NCBI GenBank assembly: GCA_030144725.1
Contig: JASKMD010000036.1
Location: 939,501 to 1,003,500, forward strand
DNA length: 64,000 bases
Origin: Haematococcus lacustris
Lineage: Eukaryota > Chlorophyta > Chlorophyceae > Chlamydomonadales > Haematococcaceae
Reading direction: 5' to 3'
Position numbers and translations under genes: made by a program. Numbering within the stretch: the stretch's first letter is position 1; each line of letters opens with the position of its first letter. The notes beneath the pieces were generated by a model. The model worked only from the letters and a program-made list of their open reading frames with translations, did no database searches and was not told the DNA's origin. Shown piece by piece: positions 19,950 through 31,700 of the stretch.

Positions 19950-21939
19950 GAATCTGCCTGGACTGGTTTAGGGTGCGACCTACCAGGCGGGGACCAGCGT
20001 GTTGCTAACATGGTGTATGTGAATGAACCATGTAAGCTGGACTCCCCACGCATCCTAGGAGTTGTTTGTTCTTCTATAACAAAACAAGTGCCTCTTCCGT
20101 TTGTCTTCACAGCCAGACTAGGAGGAAGAGAATGTATAGCTATGATTGACACAGGAGCTACGTACACCATCTTGTCAGAGAAGTGGTTAAATCAACCAGG
20201 CTACAAGAACAAGCATATGAGCATAACTCATTTGGAACGAAGGATCTCGGTGGTGGCTGCAAACAATGCATCCATGCCCATCACCCAGCAAGTCCATGCA
20301 ACTGTGTCAATTGAGAGGAGTGTTACGCCTGTGGCAGCCAAAATCTTACCAGAGATGCTGGAGGGTATTGACCTAATCCTGGGTGCTGACTGGCAGAAGT
20401 CGCACGGCGCTGTGCTGGACGTTGGCTCAAACATATGCCACATCAAAGTCGGCAACAAGCTGCACAAGCTGCACTCCCAGCACCACAAGTTCAGGCCGGG
20501 CGCAGCTGTTCTCGCCGCTGTGGCGGACAGTGGTGAAGCAGTGAAAGTGTTGAGCGCAAAACAAGCTGCAAGGGCCCTGAGAAAAGGCTGCTGCAGCGTG
20601 CTTGCCCTGGTTCAACCATCGGCTGCAAAGGATGATGAAGGCTGGTACAACGGCAGCCTTGCATCCGTTCTCGTCAACAGCCAAGAAGGGTGTGAAAGGC
20701 CTGGGCTTGTGCCGGCCTCAGTTATCGACAGCATGGTGCATGAGGAATTCCCAACAGTGTTCCAGGACATGCCAGCTGGGCTACCGCCTGACCGAGGGGT
20801 AGGCCACACCATTCGCTTAGAACCTGGACATGCACCTCCTTACCAACGTGCTCGGCGCTACAGTCTGAAAGAAATGGATGAGATGAGGAAGCAGGTAGCG
20901 GAGCTGTTGGCAAAGAAGCTCATTGAGCCTAGCAGCAGTCCGTATGGTGCCCCAGTCTTGTTTGTGCAGAAGCGTGATGGCACTCTCAGGATGTGCATTG
21001 ATTTCCGCGCCCTAAACAAACTGACTGTGAGGGATAGGTACCCCCTGCCAAGAATTGACGACCTATTTGACAGAGTTCAAGGGAAGACGGTGTTCAGCTC
21101 GCTAGACCTCCAAAGTGGGTATCACCAAATACGCATCACTCCTGAGGACGTGCCCAAAACTGCTTTCGTCACACCTGGAGGGCAGTTTCAGTACAAGGTG
21201 TTGTGTTTTGGGTTGACGAATGCCCCAGCCACCTTCCAACGTGTGATGAACCGTATCTTTGAGAAGCAGCTGCTGGCGGGCACGGTACTCGTGTATCTTG
21301 ACGACATCTTGGTCATGAGTCGTTCGCCGGCGGAGCATGTACAGCATCTTCGAGAGGTGTTGCAAGTCATGAAGGATAACAACCTGTATGCTAAGCTTAG
21401 TAAGTGTGAGTTTAACAAACCTGAACTGAAGTTCTTGGGTCACATCGTGGGAAGGCATGGCATTGCCGTAGATCCTGCCAAAGTGCAAGTCATTAAGGAC
21501 TGGCCTATGCCCACGTGTCTTAAAGAATTGCAGGCGTTCCTTGGCCTCGCAAACTTCTTCCGGCGTTTCATTGCAGGCTACAGCACCATTGCTGCACCGC
21601 TAACACACCTTACTGGTGAAGCGGTGGCGGCTGGTACAAACTAGAGACAGCTCAGTGAGCCTGCTGTAAATGCTTTCAACGCTCTTAAAGAAGCTCTGTG
21701 TTCAGCACCTGTCTTGGCTCTCCCTGACCCGTTACAACCTTTTGAGGTGTGGTCTGATGCCTCACTCCACTCCTACAATTTAGGCCCTGCGTTTCTCCCT
21801 GCGCTTTGGCCGACCTTGTCCAAATGGGCTGAAACTCGGCCAGTTGGTAGCTTGTGATGTAAGGAATCCATCCCAAAAAAAATCAGGTCAAAAAAATCAA
21901 AGGCTGAGGCTGGGCGGCCCGTGGCGTTCACGCAGGGAC

Positions 21940-22815
21940 GGATGCAGGGATGGAGGCGGGGGCGCAGGGACGAGTGCAGGGATTGAAGGGGGGGTGCAGG
22001 GACGAACGCAGGGATGCACGCAGGGACGAGCGCAGGGATTTCGGGCGCAGGGACGAGCGCAGGGATGCACGCAGGGACGAGCGCAGGGATTTCGGGCGCA
22101 GGGACGAGCGCAGGGATGCACGCAGGGACGAGCGCAGGGATTTCGGGCGCAGGGACGAGCGCAGGGATGCACGCAGGGACGAGCGCAGGGATGCACGCAG
22201 GGACGAGCGCAGGGATTTCGGGCGCAGGGACGAGCGCAGGGATGCACGCAGGGACGAGCGCAGGGATGCACGCAGGGACGAGCGCAGGGATTTCGGGCGC
22301 AGGGACGAGCGCAGGGATGCACGCAGGGACGAGCGCAGGGATGCACGCAGGGACGAGCGCAGGGATTTCGGGCGCAGGGACGAGCGCAGGGATGCACGCA
22401 GGGACGAGCGCAGGGATGCACGCAGGGACGAGCGCAGGGATTTCGGGCGCAGGGACGAGCGCAGGGATGCACGCAGGGACGAGCGCAGGGATGCACGCAG
22501 GGACGAGCGCAGGGATTTCGGGCGCAGGGACGAGCGCAGGGATGCACGCAGGGACGAGCGCAGGGATGCACTCAGGGACGAGCGCAGGGATTTCGGGCGC
22601 AGGGACGAGCGCAGGGATGCACGCAGGGACGAGCGCAGGGATGCACTCAGGGACGAGTGCAGGGATTTCGGACGCAGGGACGAGTGCAGGGATGAGCGCA
22701 GGGACGAGCGCAGGGATTTCGAGTGCAGGGACGGACGCAGGGACGAGTGCAGGGCTCGAGTGCAGGGACGAGTGCAGGGACGAGTGCAGGGACGAGTGCA
22801 GGGACCGACGCAGGG
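21940..22815. repeat. Left minisatellite arm of foldback copy 1
   Basis: A near 12-bp unit GCGCAGGGACGA / GTGCAGGGATGC is repeated throughout. From 22141 it is organised in a 75-bp higher-order repeat marked by GATTTCGGGCG (22141, 22216, 22291 and so on to 22591, with a GGACG variant at 22666); before that the spacing is 51 bp. The CAGGGA core is invariant while the flanking 4-6 bases vary. Confidence 0.95.
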
Positions 22816-22829
22816 AGTGTAGGGACGTG

Positions 22830-24330
22830 CATGATGCTTATAGCAGTGTCTAACACGAGCATAAATAACCTTCTTTGTGTTTGCTACATCCAACTACATA
22901 CATCACATCCATCTTCTGCGATCATTTAGGCTGGAGGCTGGCTGCTGCATGTCAGCTGGCTCCTGCATGTAAGCTTGCTGCCACCAAGCTGCTACGGCCT
23001 TGTGGCTGCTGATCCTGACCACTGCTCCATCGCCACACCACTGCCAAGAGGCTGCTGCACCCCTGCACAACAACAACATGCACACAAGGGGACATGGGCA
23101 CAAGAGCACACACCTTACTGGTGAAGGACGCACCCACGACGCTCATCTGCAATCAGGCAGGCAACATGAATGTGTTGGAATGTGACGCCATATAGATGAA
23201 GCGCGACTGGTGTCGCGTGATTGCTACCACGAAAACGGCGGCTGCACCGCACTGCAACATCGCACCTGGCATAGTGTACGAGTGCAGTCCGGATCCTGCA
23301 AGCCTGCGAGCGTGCAAGCCGGCAAACCTGCAAGCCACGAGGCGGCAAGACACATCGCACATCGCTCAATTGCCAGCCGAAGCCACTTACCACCACTAGC
23401 GTGCAACGGGCCCTCCTCTGTGGCAGCCACCAGCCAGGCCTTGTCGGTTTCTCGTCGCCTGATCCCACTTGGGGAAGCAATATGTGTGCTGCCTTGTATG
23501 CTAAGGGATGAACGATGCCGCCGTTAGAACTGCTCTACAACACGCAAACTTCGTCACTCGCAAGCTTCGCGATTCACTAACTTTGAAAGTTCACTAACCA
23601 AGATAGCGCTTATCCAGACTGTGCTAGGCCTTGTCGGGAACGTACTGCGATGTATTGGCAAAGGCTTGCGTCAAGATTGGCCTTAGTACGAGGAATGAAG
23701 GTGCACCGACAAGGCCTGGCTGGTGGCTGCCACAGAGGAGGGCCCGTTGCACGCTAGTGGTGGTAAGTGGCTTCGGCTGGCAATTGAGCGATGTGCGATG
23801 TGTCTTGCCGCCTCGTGGCTTGCAGGTTTGCCGGCTTGCACGCTCGCAGGCTTGCAGGATCCGGACTGCACTCGTACACTATGCCAGGTGCGATGTCGCA
23901 GTGCGGTGCAGCCGCCGTTTTCGTGGTAGCAGTCACGCAGCACCAGTCGCGCTTCATCTATATAGCGTCACGGTCCACCACATCTGTGTTACCTGCCTGA
24001 TTGCAGATGAACGTCGTGGGTGCGTCCTTCACCAGTAAGGTGTGTGCTCTTGTGCACATGTCCCCTTGTGTGCATGTTGTTGTTGTGCAGGGGTGCAGCA
24101 GCCTCTTGGCAGTGGTGTGGCCATGGAGCAGTGGTGCAAGCCAGGATCAGCAGCCAAGAGGCCGTAGCAGCTTGGTGGCAGCCAGCTTACAGGCAGGAGC
24201 CAGCTGACATGCAGCAGCCAGCCTCCAGCCTAAATGATCGCAGTAGATGGATGTGATGTATGTAGTTGGATGTAGCAAACACGGAGAAGGTTATTTGTGC
24301 ATGTGTTAGACACTGCTGTAAGCATCATGC
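22830..24330. repeat. Central inverted repeat of foldback copy 1
   Basis: Two inverted halves of about 650 bp meet near 23560. They share stretches such as TGTGCTCTTGTGC, GCCTTGTCGG and CATCGCACATCGCTCAATTG. The halves differ slightly (the left has a 6-bp deletion in TGGTGCAAGCCAGGATC), and copy 2 shows different arm pairings, suggesting gene conversion between arms. Confidence 0.85.
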
Positions 24331-24344
24331 ACGTTCCTACAATC

Positions 24345-25130
24345 CCTGCGTCTGCCCCTGCATCCGTCCCTGCGTCCGTCCCTGCACTCGAGCCCTGCGT
24401 CCGTCCCTGCGATAATCCCTGCGTTAATCCCTGCGATAATCCCTGCGTTAATCCCTGCGTTAATCCCTGCGATAATCCCTGCGATAATCCCTGCGTTAAT
24501 CCCTGCGATAATCCCTGCGTTAATCCCTGCGTTAATCCCTGCGATAATCCCTGCGATAATCCCTGCGTTAATCCCTGCGATAATCCCTGCGATAATCCCT
24601 GCGTTAATCCCTGCGTTAATCCCTGCGTCCGTCCCTGCGAAAATCCCTGCGTTAATCCCTGCGATAATCCCTGCGTTAATCCCTGCGTTAATCCCTGCGA
24701 TAATCCCTGCGATAATCCCTGCGTTAATCCCTGCGATAATCCCTGCGTTAATCCCTGCGATAATCCCTGCGTTAATCCCTGCGTTAATCCCTGCGTCCGT
24801 CCCTGCGAAAATCCCTGCGTTAATCCCTGCGTTAATCCCTGCGTTAATCCCTGCGATAATCCCTGCGTTAATCCCTGCGCTCGTCCCTGCGCCCATAATC
24901 CCTGCGATAATCCCTGCGTTAATCCCTGCGCTCGTCCCTGCGTTTATCCCTGCGCTCATCCCTGCGCCCATAATCCCTGCGCTCGTCCCTGCGTTAATCC
25001 CTGCGCTCATCCCTGCGCCCATAATCCCTGCGCTCATCCCTGCGCTCATCCCTGCGTTCGTCCCTGCACCCCCCCTTCCATCCCTGCGTTTGTCCCTGCG
25101 CCCCCCCCTCAATCCCTGCATCCGTCCCTG
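24345..25130. repeat. Right minisatellite arm of foldback copy 1
   Basis: A 12-bp unit TCCCTGCGATAA / TCCCTGCGTTAA is repeated about 60 times, grading into CGTCCCTGCGCT at the outer end. Orientation is opposite to the left arm, so both arms present CGCAGGGA pointing the same way relative to the nearest terminus. Confidence 0.95.
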
Positions 25131-27442
25131 CGTGAACGCCACGGGCCGCCGAGCCTTAGCCTTTGATTTTTTTGACCTGATTTCTTTTGGGATGGATTCC
25201 TTACATCACAAGCTACCAACGTGCCAAGTTTCAGCCCATTTGGACAAGGTCGGCCAACGCGCAGGGAAAAACGCAGGGCTTAAATTGTAGGAGTGTCGCG
25301 GGCACGGGAGGTGTCTTGATGCAAAACGGCAGAGTGGTTGCGTACACGAGCCACAAGTTCACACCTGCTCAAGTCAAGTACACCACAGGGGAGCAAGAAT
25401 TGTTAGGTATCATAAGAGCAATGCAAGAATGGCGCTGCTACCTCGATGGAGCAGTGCATGTGACTATTGTGACCGACCACAACCCTCTGATCTACCTGAA
25501 AACTCAGACCAATCTTTCAAGGCGGCAAGCCCGGTGGATGGAATTCCTGGCACGCTTTGACCATCACATTGAGTACAAACCAGGCAAGGGCAATGTGGCA
25601 GATCCTTTGAGTCGCAATCCTGGTCTGACACATCACGATGACGATGATGACGGCCAACCCATCCTACTCACCATGGGTGCCCAGCTCTGTGTGTCAGGTG
25701 TGTATGCCATGGTGATGACAAGGCGACAGGCTGGCTTACAAGTGCAGCCTCCTTTTCAGCCCCCACCGGTGCCACCTAGCCAACCAGCTGCCCCCCGCAA
25801 GCAAAAGCGCCAGCAAAAGCGTGTGCGTTGTGCCAGCGGTGGTCCACCTCCTCCCTCCGTGGTCCCATGTGACAAGTGGCCTGATGGGGGGGAGAAGCAG
25901 CTGGACTCGGCCACACACACACCTGCAGGCAAAACCCATAGCACGACGCAAGGAAGCTCACTTGTTAAGGCCATCATCAATGGGTACAGCACCGATGATC
26001 GCTTTGCTGATCGTGCATACACCCAGGCCTATGAGTTGAGCGAGACGGGGCTATGGATGTCGGGCGGAAAGGTGGTTGTACCTAAAAGCCCCTTGGTCAA
26101 AAGAGAGGTGCTTGAGGCGTGCCACGATGCAAACTATGCCGGCCACATGGGCATGAGCAAAACATGGCATATTGTGGATCTCAGCTTCACCTGGCCAGGC
26201 ATGCGCAAGGATGTAGAGGACTATGTCAGGCAATGCGATGCCTGCCAGCGCAACAAGCCCAGCACTCGTCTCAAGGCCGGAAAGCTCCAGCCCCTGTCTA
26301 TACCTGGTCGTCGCTGGGAAAGTGTGAGTATGGACTTCATTGTAAAACTGCCAAAGAGTGGTGAGCGTGGATATGATAGTATCCTGGTATTCGTAGACAG
26401 ACTCAGCAAAATGGTGCATCTCGTACCCACCAGGGAGAGCATCAGTGCCTTCGACATGGCTACACACTTCTTCCATGAGGTCGTGCGCCTGCATGGCATG
26501 CCAGCCTCGGTGATCACAGACCGTGGCCCCCACTTCAACAGCCACTTCTGGGAACATGTATGCGCCCTGTGCAAAGTGGCCCATTACATGTCCAGTGCAT
26601 ATCATCCCGAGTCTGACGGCCAGACTGAGCGAGTAAACAGAGTCATTGAGGAGATGCTGCGACACTATGTGAACGATGCCCACACAGACTGGGCAGAACA
26701 CTTGCCTTGGGTTGAGTTTGCTATCAACAACTCCTGGCACGAGTCAATCCGTCAAACGCCGTTCTTTCTGAACTATGGCCAGCATCCGCTGACTCCTGCG
26801 ACGTTGGATCTACCGCGCAAGGTTCCTAAGGCTTCTGCGTTTGCGGAGAATGTGGAGAAAGAGGTGCGCAAAGCCAGACAGTGCTGGCGTGAGGCTCAAC
26901 AACGCATGAAAGCTTTGGTAGACGGCAAGCGTCGTGAGGTGACGTACAAACCAGAACAACTGGTAATGCTGAGCACTGTCAACATGAGAAAACGGAAAGA
27001 TGAGGTGGGGGTGCGCAAGCTAAAACCTCGATATGTCGGCCCCTTCGTGGTGCTACGCATGATCGGGCTGGTTGCAGTGCAAATCCAGCTACCTCACCGA
27101 TGGACCCGCATGCACAACGTGTTCCATGTCTCCCTGGTAAAACCCTACCTCGGCACTCAAGCGCCAAACATGGCAGCACCTCCGCCTGTACAATGGCTTG
27201 ACGGCGAGCCAGTTTACGAGGTGGAAAAGCTGTTGCAACACAAGCTGGTGAAAGTGAGAGGCCGGGGGAATGGGAAAGGGCGCAAGCCAAGCAAGAATGT
27301 GAAGCAAGCTCTGGAGTTTCTGGTTCGATGGGTGGGCTACTCTGAGGAGCATGACACCTGGGAGCCTCAAAAGAATCTAGTGAACTGCGACGAGGCCCTG
27401 CAGCAGTACATTGATGAGCATGGACCACTGCCGGTTCCATAG

Positions 27443-27635
27443 GCTCATTACAGACTGAGAAAGAAAAAGATGAATGAGTACGAAATGCAAAAAGTAAAAA
27501 CATGGCATTCTTGACACTGAGCGTTGAGGCGCGAGTCTCGGCACAATCGTGGGTTGCCGAGGCGGGGCAGTCACCTATAGGCACAATCCTACAGTTGAGG
27601 ACAACTGCGTCCAGAGAGGACCAGGTGGGGGGGAA
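27443..27635 (+). other. 3' untranslated region and polypurine tract
   Basis: No coding potential. The run GGTGGGGGGGAA at about 27624-27635 abuts the 3' LTR and is the expected plus-strand primer site (polypurine tract). Confidence 0.7.
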
Positions 27636-27826
27636 TGTTACGTGGCAATGCGCCTGGCTGATATGCCATTTAAGGACAACCATATAATGCCCCCATGCGC
27701 CAGTGTAACTCTCAAAGTGCGGTGACCGGTGTCAAGGCCGGGTTCGACTCCCGGGAGCTTAGACATCGCCCAAAGCTCTTTAGCCGCACTAAGAGGATTA
27801 CGCTGGCCGTGCAAAGGCACGTTACA
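27636..27826 (+). repeat. 3' LTR
   Basis: Identical over 191 bp to the 5' LTR at 17600-17790, including the T-arm-like B box (27741-27751). It is followed by the CTTGG target duplicate at 27827-27831. Confidence 0.95.
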
Positions 27827-27831
27827 CTTGG

Positions 27832-28339
27832 GGGATGGCTGCTGGCTGGGACCTGCATCTGCACCTGCTGCCGGGCTGCTGCATGCTGCTGAGGAGGGGG
27901 CTTCTGGCTGGGGTGCGTCTGTCAAGGGGGGTTGGGGTGGGAACAGGGCTGCTTGCCTTGCCTCCTCCTCATCAGACCACGTAGGCCGCACATCCACATG
28001 CAGTGCCTGAGCTGGCACCAAGCCGGTAGCCCCTTTGGGTTTGCCGTCTACCAGCATCTTGTACGGGTCGTTGCACAGGATGGTGCCACCACGGAGGGGG
28101 GAGGTGACCAGCTGGTTGGCCCTGGCCTGGAGGCGCTTCAAGCACGCCTGAGCCCACACTTTGGCAGCCAGGTGGCGTGCCTTGATGGTGGCATCCAGTT
28201 TCTGGAACGTCTGCACCGCTTCCTCGGTCAGCATCCCCGCCATGGACACCTCGTCAGCCAGGCTGCCATCATGCTGAGGGCTGGTGAATAGCAGCTGTTT
28301 GCGCTGCCCTGTCCCAAACTCAGTCACCACCTCCTGCAA
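27832..28339 (-). pseudogene. 5' part of the gene split by the gypsy element
   Basis: Minus-strand exon bounded upstream by a CTGCAG-like acceptor near 28335. It reads EVVTEFGTGQRKQLLF, LADEVSMAGMLTEEAVQTF, ARHLAAKVWAQACLKRLQAR, PLRGGTILCNDPYKMLVDGK and a Pro/Ala-rich end running into the insertion. Joined across the insertion after removing one CTTGG, it meets the Pro/Ser-rich start of 17594-16793, one base out of frame, in a region of short CGGCAGCAATCCCC repeats prone to slippage. No domain recognised. It lies downstream of, and co-directional with, the Ulp1-type exons of the arm, so may be part of the same gene. Confidence 0.45.
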
Positions 28340-28439
28340 GCAAACAACACACCATAAGCATGTGCCTTGTTAAGATGGTGTATGTGCGCATGCCAATGAT
28401 GTGACATGTAAGTATTTGGGACTTAGTTATAGTCTTGTT

Positions 28440-28715
28440 AGGCAATAGTTAAGGATAGGGATAGGGATAGGGGTCGGGGTAGGGGTAGGGATAGGGATAG
28501 GGATAGGGATAGGGTTAGGGATAGGGATAGGGTTAGGGATAGGGATAGGGATAGGGATAGGGATAGGGATAGGGTTAGGGATAGGGATAGGGATAGGGAT
28601 AGGGATATGGTAGGGATAGGGTTAGGGTTAGGGTTATGGATAGGGATAGGTTAGGGTTAGGGTTAGGGTTATGGATAGGGATAGGGTTAGGGTTAGGGTT
28701 AGGGTTAGGGTTAAA
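28440..28715. repeat. Degenerate telomere-like tract, left arm
   Basis: Mixed GATAGG/GTTAGG hexamers (TAGGGA and TTAGGG variants) run on the plus strand inside what would be an intron of the minus-strand gene. The mirror tract is at 43849-44105. Confidence 0.9.
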
Positions 28716-31700
28716 CTGAAGGGTTCAAATCTGCACCTGAGCTCACCCGGACAGGTTGGCTATCATTTGAAGCAGTTGTTCTCACCGTCGTGCCCTGCAC
28801 CTCTCCCGGTACAATCTTCAGCGTCCCATCGGTGTTGAGAGCGCTCTCCTTGAAGATGATGCGAGCGTAGTGCATGGCCAGCGTCAACAGGGCCCAGAGC
28901 TCCTTGGTAATTGGCATGATGTCATCTCCAACCACCGTCATTGCATAGCCCTCATACTCGACCTCAGCCTTGAACTCCTCCTCCTCTCCAAGCTTGAACA
29001 CCCTGCAGATAGCGTCCCTGAAGCGAGGCCCCATCCATGACATGGCGCCCTTGCCCTTCTTCTGGGGTGGCTCCTCCCCCTGCATAAAATCCACAAGGTA
29101 AATGATGGTATATAGATATACACAACTCGCATGTAGGGTGTGCAAGGCATGTGTGACTTGCAGGCATGTAAGTCATGGAAGTTTAAACTTGATGCTTGTT
29201 ATGCAATGCAAGTATATGACAAGTGGCATGCTGCTTTGGCTCCACTGTCAAACCTGGTCGGCCGTCGCCTTGTCCTGCTGCTTGTGCATCTTCAGGTCAA
29301 ACAACCCCTCCATCATGGCCTCCATCCTCTCGATCGTGGCCTGCAATGCGTCCAGCTTTTGCAGCTTGGTCTGCATGGCGTCCAGCTGATGTTGCTTGGG
29401 GAGCATAGCCTCCAGCTTGGCGATACGCTCCTCAAGGGCCTGAATTCACGACATGGGTTACTGTCATTGTCTATGTTCTATCTATCATCAACATGTATGA
29501 TGCCCCACATGCTGAGAAGACTCACAGCTTGGCTCTTCGAGTCTCTCTCTTCTGCCGTCCTCTTCTTCTCTCCTCCCACTTGACTGGTTCCCTAAAATCT
29601 CACAATCAATGCACATTCTGGGTCTATGTTTGAGCTGATGATGATTAGCATGCTCCTTGCACCATCCTTCACAATTAGCTAGATGTACCACACATCATGA
29701 ACGTCATTATCTGATGTACATCACATACGGACATCATGTAATCACGCACAACTACATGCACACGCACAATTACGTGCCCATTATCCATGGTTATGCAGAT
29801 ATGTGCGGTCCTCCATTCACATACTTAAACCAACCTCTTCATCACTGTCACCGATAGTCAGGTCCAAGGGTCCCTTCTTCGATGCTGGCGCGCTCTTCTG
29901 TGCCTCCTCACCTCCCTTAGCCACCCGGCCTGCCTGCAGTTATACATGAATGCAGGCCATTGTTCAGTGTCATGCGCTCACCTGCGTGTGAGGTGAAGGC
30001 CCAGTGCTTGAAGCCTTATGCATGCATGATGCGCACGATGAGCATGGTGTGCATGATGCATGTGGTAATGAAAGGGAAAATGCCATAAACTCCTCATCCT
30101 CCCGTCGTCTTTATGCATATCTGTTAGACAACACCTTGTTCTCCTCTGCAGCGGCGACCTTCCATTCGTCACTAATGTTAACCTACGATCATCATTAACA
30201 AATGATGTTTCCTGCATGTGCATGTTGTGTTGCAATCATGAAACTGCTAGCTATGGGACCTATACTCACAATCCCAGGCCACCCCTCACAACGCTGCACC
30301 GCGTCCTTCCAACACATGCGCCTCCCAATCATGCCCTCCTCAGTGTTGTTGTCAAAGTCAATCTTGGTAATGAAGTGACTGCAGCGCATGCAAAAGGTTA
30401 GACCACCTTACAAGCCATGTGATGTATATGCCAGGCAGTGCCATTGCATGGTATATTCTTTCACACCTTGTAAGCGCGGACTCACCTCGTGCGCTTCTCG
30501 GTTATGTAGTCAATGTGCACCAGCATGCGGTCGCCACAACTCCAACCATCTCCCTGTGGTGGGCAAGCACCTCTCTGCGACTGCCAATTCCCATCCCTGA
30601 CATTCTTCTTGAGGAAAGACTCCAGCTTCCTTCACAGGGTAAAGGGGATGGTTCCGGGCTGCATGCATGCAGAAGAACGTGGCTATGATCACTTTCATAA
30701 CACTGCAAAACCCCTTCATGCCCAACTCACCGCGATGGGGTCATAGTACACGACGCTCTGCATATCCACGTAGACAGCTGCCACTGTCCAATGGTTGTCG
30801 GTGGGGTTGAAGGGGATGAGGATCACGCTTGCATCTCCTAGCTGGGACATGCCCAACTTCTTCAGAATCTTGCTCCTCTCTTTGTATTGGTCCATCGCCC
30901 TGTCCGCCGCCTCCTCATTGTCCCGGATTCCCAATCCCACATGGCTCTGGAGGATCAAGAACTTTCGCTCTTCCTTGTTGAAGCGAATAGCCTGTAATGA
31001 CATACCACCATGCATGGTACCTCTCATCCTCTGTTCAATCATCGTGCACACACTCTTCTTCCTTGCTACTAACACGTCAATCTATGGTGTTTACTCCACT
31101 CACTTGGATCAACTCCATGGCCACGTCTAGTGCATTGCCGTTGATACTCTGCGGCTCATATGTGGTTGGGTCAAAGAACCTTGAGTCTTGGACATGGTAT
31201 GGGGGAACGCCCTGCAATAGCATCCACACAGTCAGAACTAATACAAGTGTATGTGCTTGTGTAATTGCTGTCAACCCCAAACTCATGCTCCCATGCTCCC
31301 ATGCTCCTACCTCCACCACCTTTCTTGTGCCTGCGCTAGGCGTTGCACCGCCCTTGGGGGCACCTGCAACCATACTAATTCCTATCCACATGAACAGCAA
31401 GCGTGAGGGAGTACGCAGGCCTAAGCCATCATACTACTAAAACCAACATGCAGTGACTTTCCTAGACTATACCTGGGTTGGACTGAAGGGCGGCCTTGGT
31501 TAGGGTTGGGTGGGCTGGGGGGCAGGCGGTGGCAAGGGGAGTGACGGATGATGAGGGTGGGCGGTGGGATGAGGTCTTGGCCAGGGAGATGGCTTGGGAT
31601 GGCACTGTGGAAGGGGCTGGGGCACGGGCTGGGGTAGGAGCAGAGGTGAGCAGGCCACGTGAAGTCGTAGTTGCTGGGGCCATGCGAGGGGTGGGGGAGC

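Larger units (their letters stand above)
21768..25295. mobile_element. Foldback element, copy 1 (3528 bp)
   Basis: Ends CACTCCTACAATTTAGG and TTAAATTGTAGGAGTG, with 2-bp target duplication TC (21766-21767 and 25296-25297). Structure from outside in: about 170 bp of terminal sequence on each side (inverted copies); CGCAGGGA minisatellite arms (21940-22815 and, inverted, 24345-25130); and a central inverted repeat (about 22830-23480 and 23640-24330) around a spacer near 23480-23640. The whole element can fold on itself. No transposase-like frame exists; long frames are repeat artefacts. It sits in an element with identical LTRs, so it moved very recently. Confidence 0.9.
20010..27442 (+). pseudogene. 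pol: Pol of the Ty3/gypsy element, interrupted
   Basis: Two segments, 20010-21767 and 25298-27442, join in frame (DASL then AGTGGVL) once the foldback element and one TC are removed. Domains in order: retropepsin (MIDTGATYTILSEKW, about residue 45); RT (LRMCIDFRALNKLT, VFSSLDLQSGYHQI, YLDDILVMS); RNase H (EVWSDAS, YLDGAVHVTIVTDHNPL, GNVADPLSR); integrase HHCC (HDANYAGHMG, CDACQRNK); DDE core (SMDFI, VITDRGPHF, SDGQTERVNR); and a C-terminal chromodomain (ALEFLVRWVGYSEEHDTWEP), which marks a chromovirus. An in-frame TAG at 21642-21644 separates RT from RNase H. The ATG at 20010 need not be used if the gag UAG is read through, as the frame is open from 19950. Motifs are otherwise intact. Confidence 0.9.
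17595..27831 (+). mobile_element. Chromodomain Ty3/gypsy element, young, nested
   Basis: A complete LTR retrotransposon. It has 191-bp LTRs at 17600-17790 and 27636-27826 that are identical base for base, TGTTACG...CGTTACA ends and a 5-bp target duplication CTTGG (17595-17599 and 27827-27831). Order is LTR, primer site, gag, pol (protease, RT, RNase H, integrase, chromodomain), purine tract, LTR. Identical LTRs mean recent insertion, into the minus-strand gene split between 16793-17594 and 27832-28339. A 3528-bp foldback element is inserted inside RNase H. Two in-frame UAG codons interrupt gag-pol. Confidence 0.95.

Noticed and set aside
21844..25166. Long Arg/Asp/Gly or Asn/Pro/Cys repeat proteins in the foldback arms
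   Set aside because: The 12-bp unit is a multiple of three, so all phases lacking a stop codon stay open. The frames change with each arm and have no conserved start.
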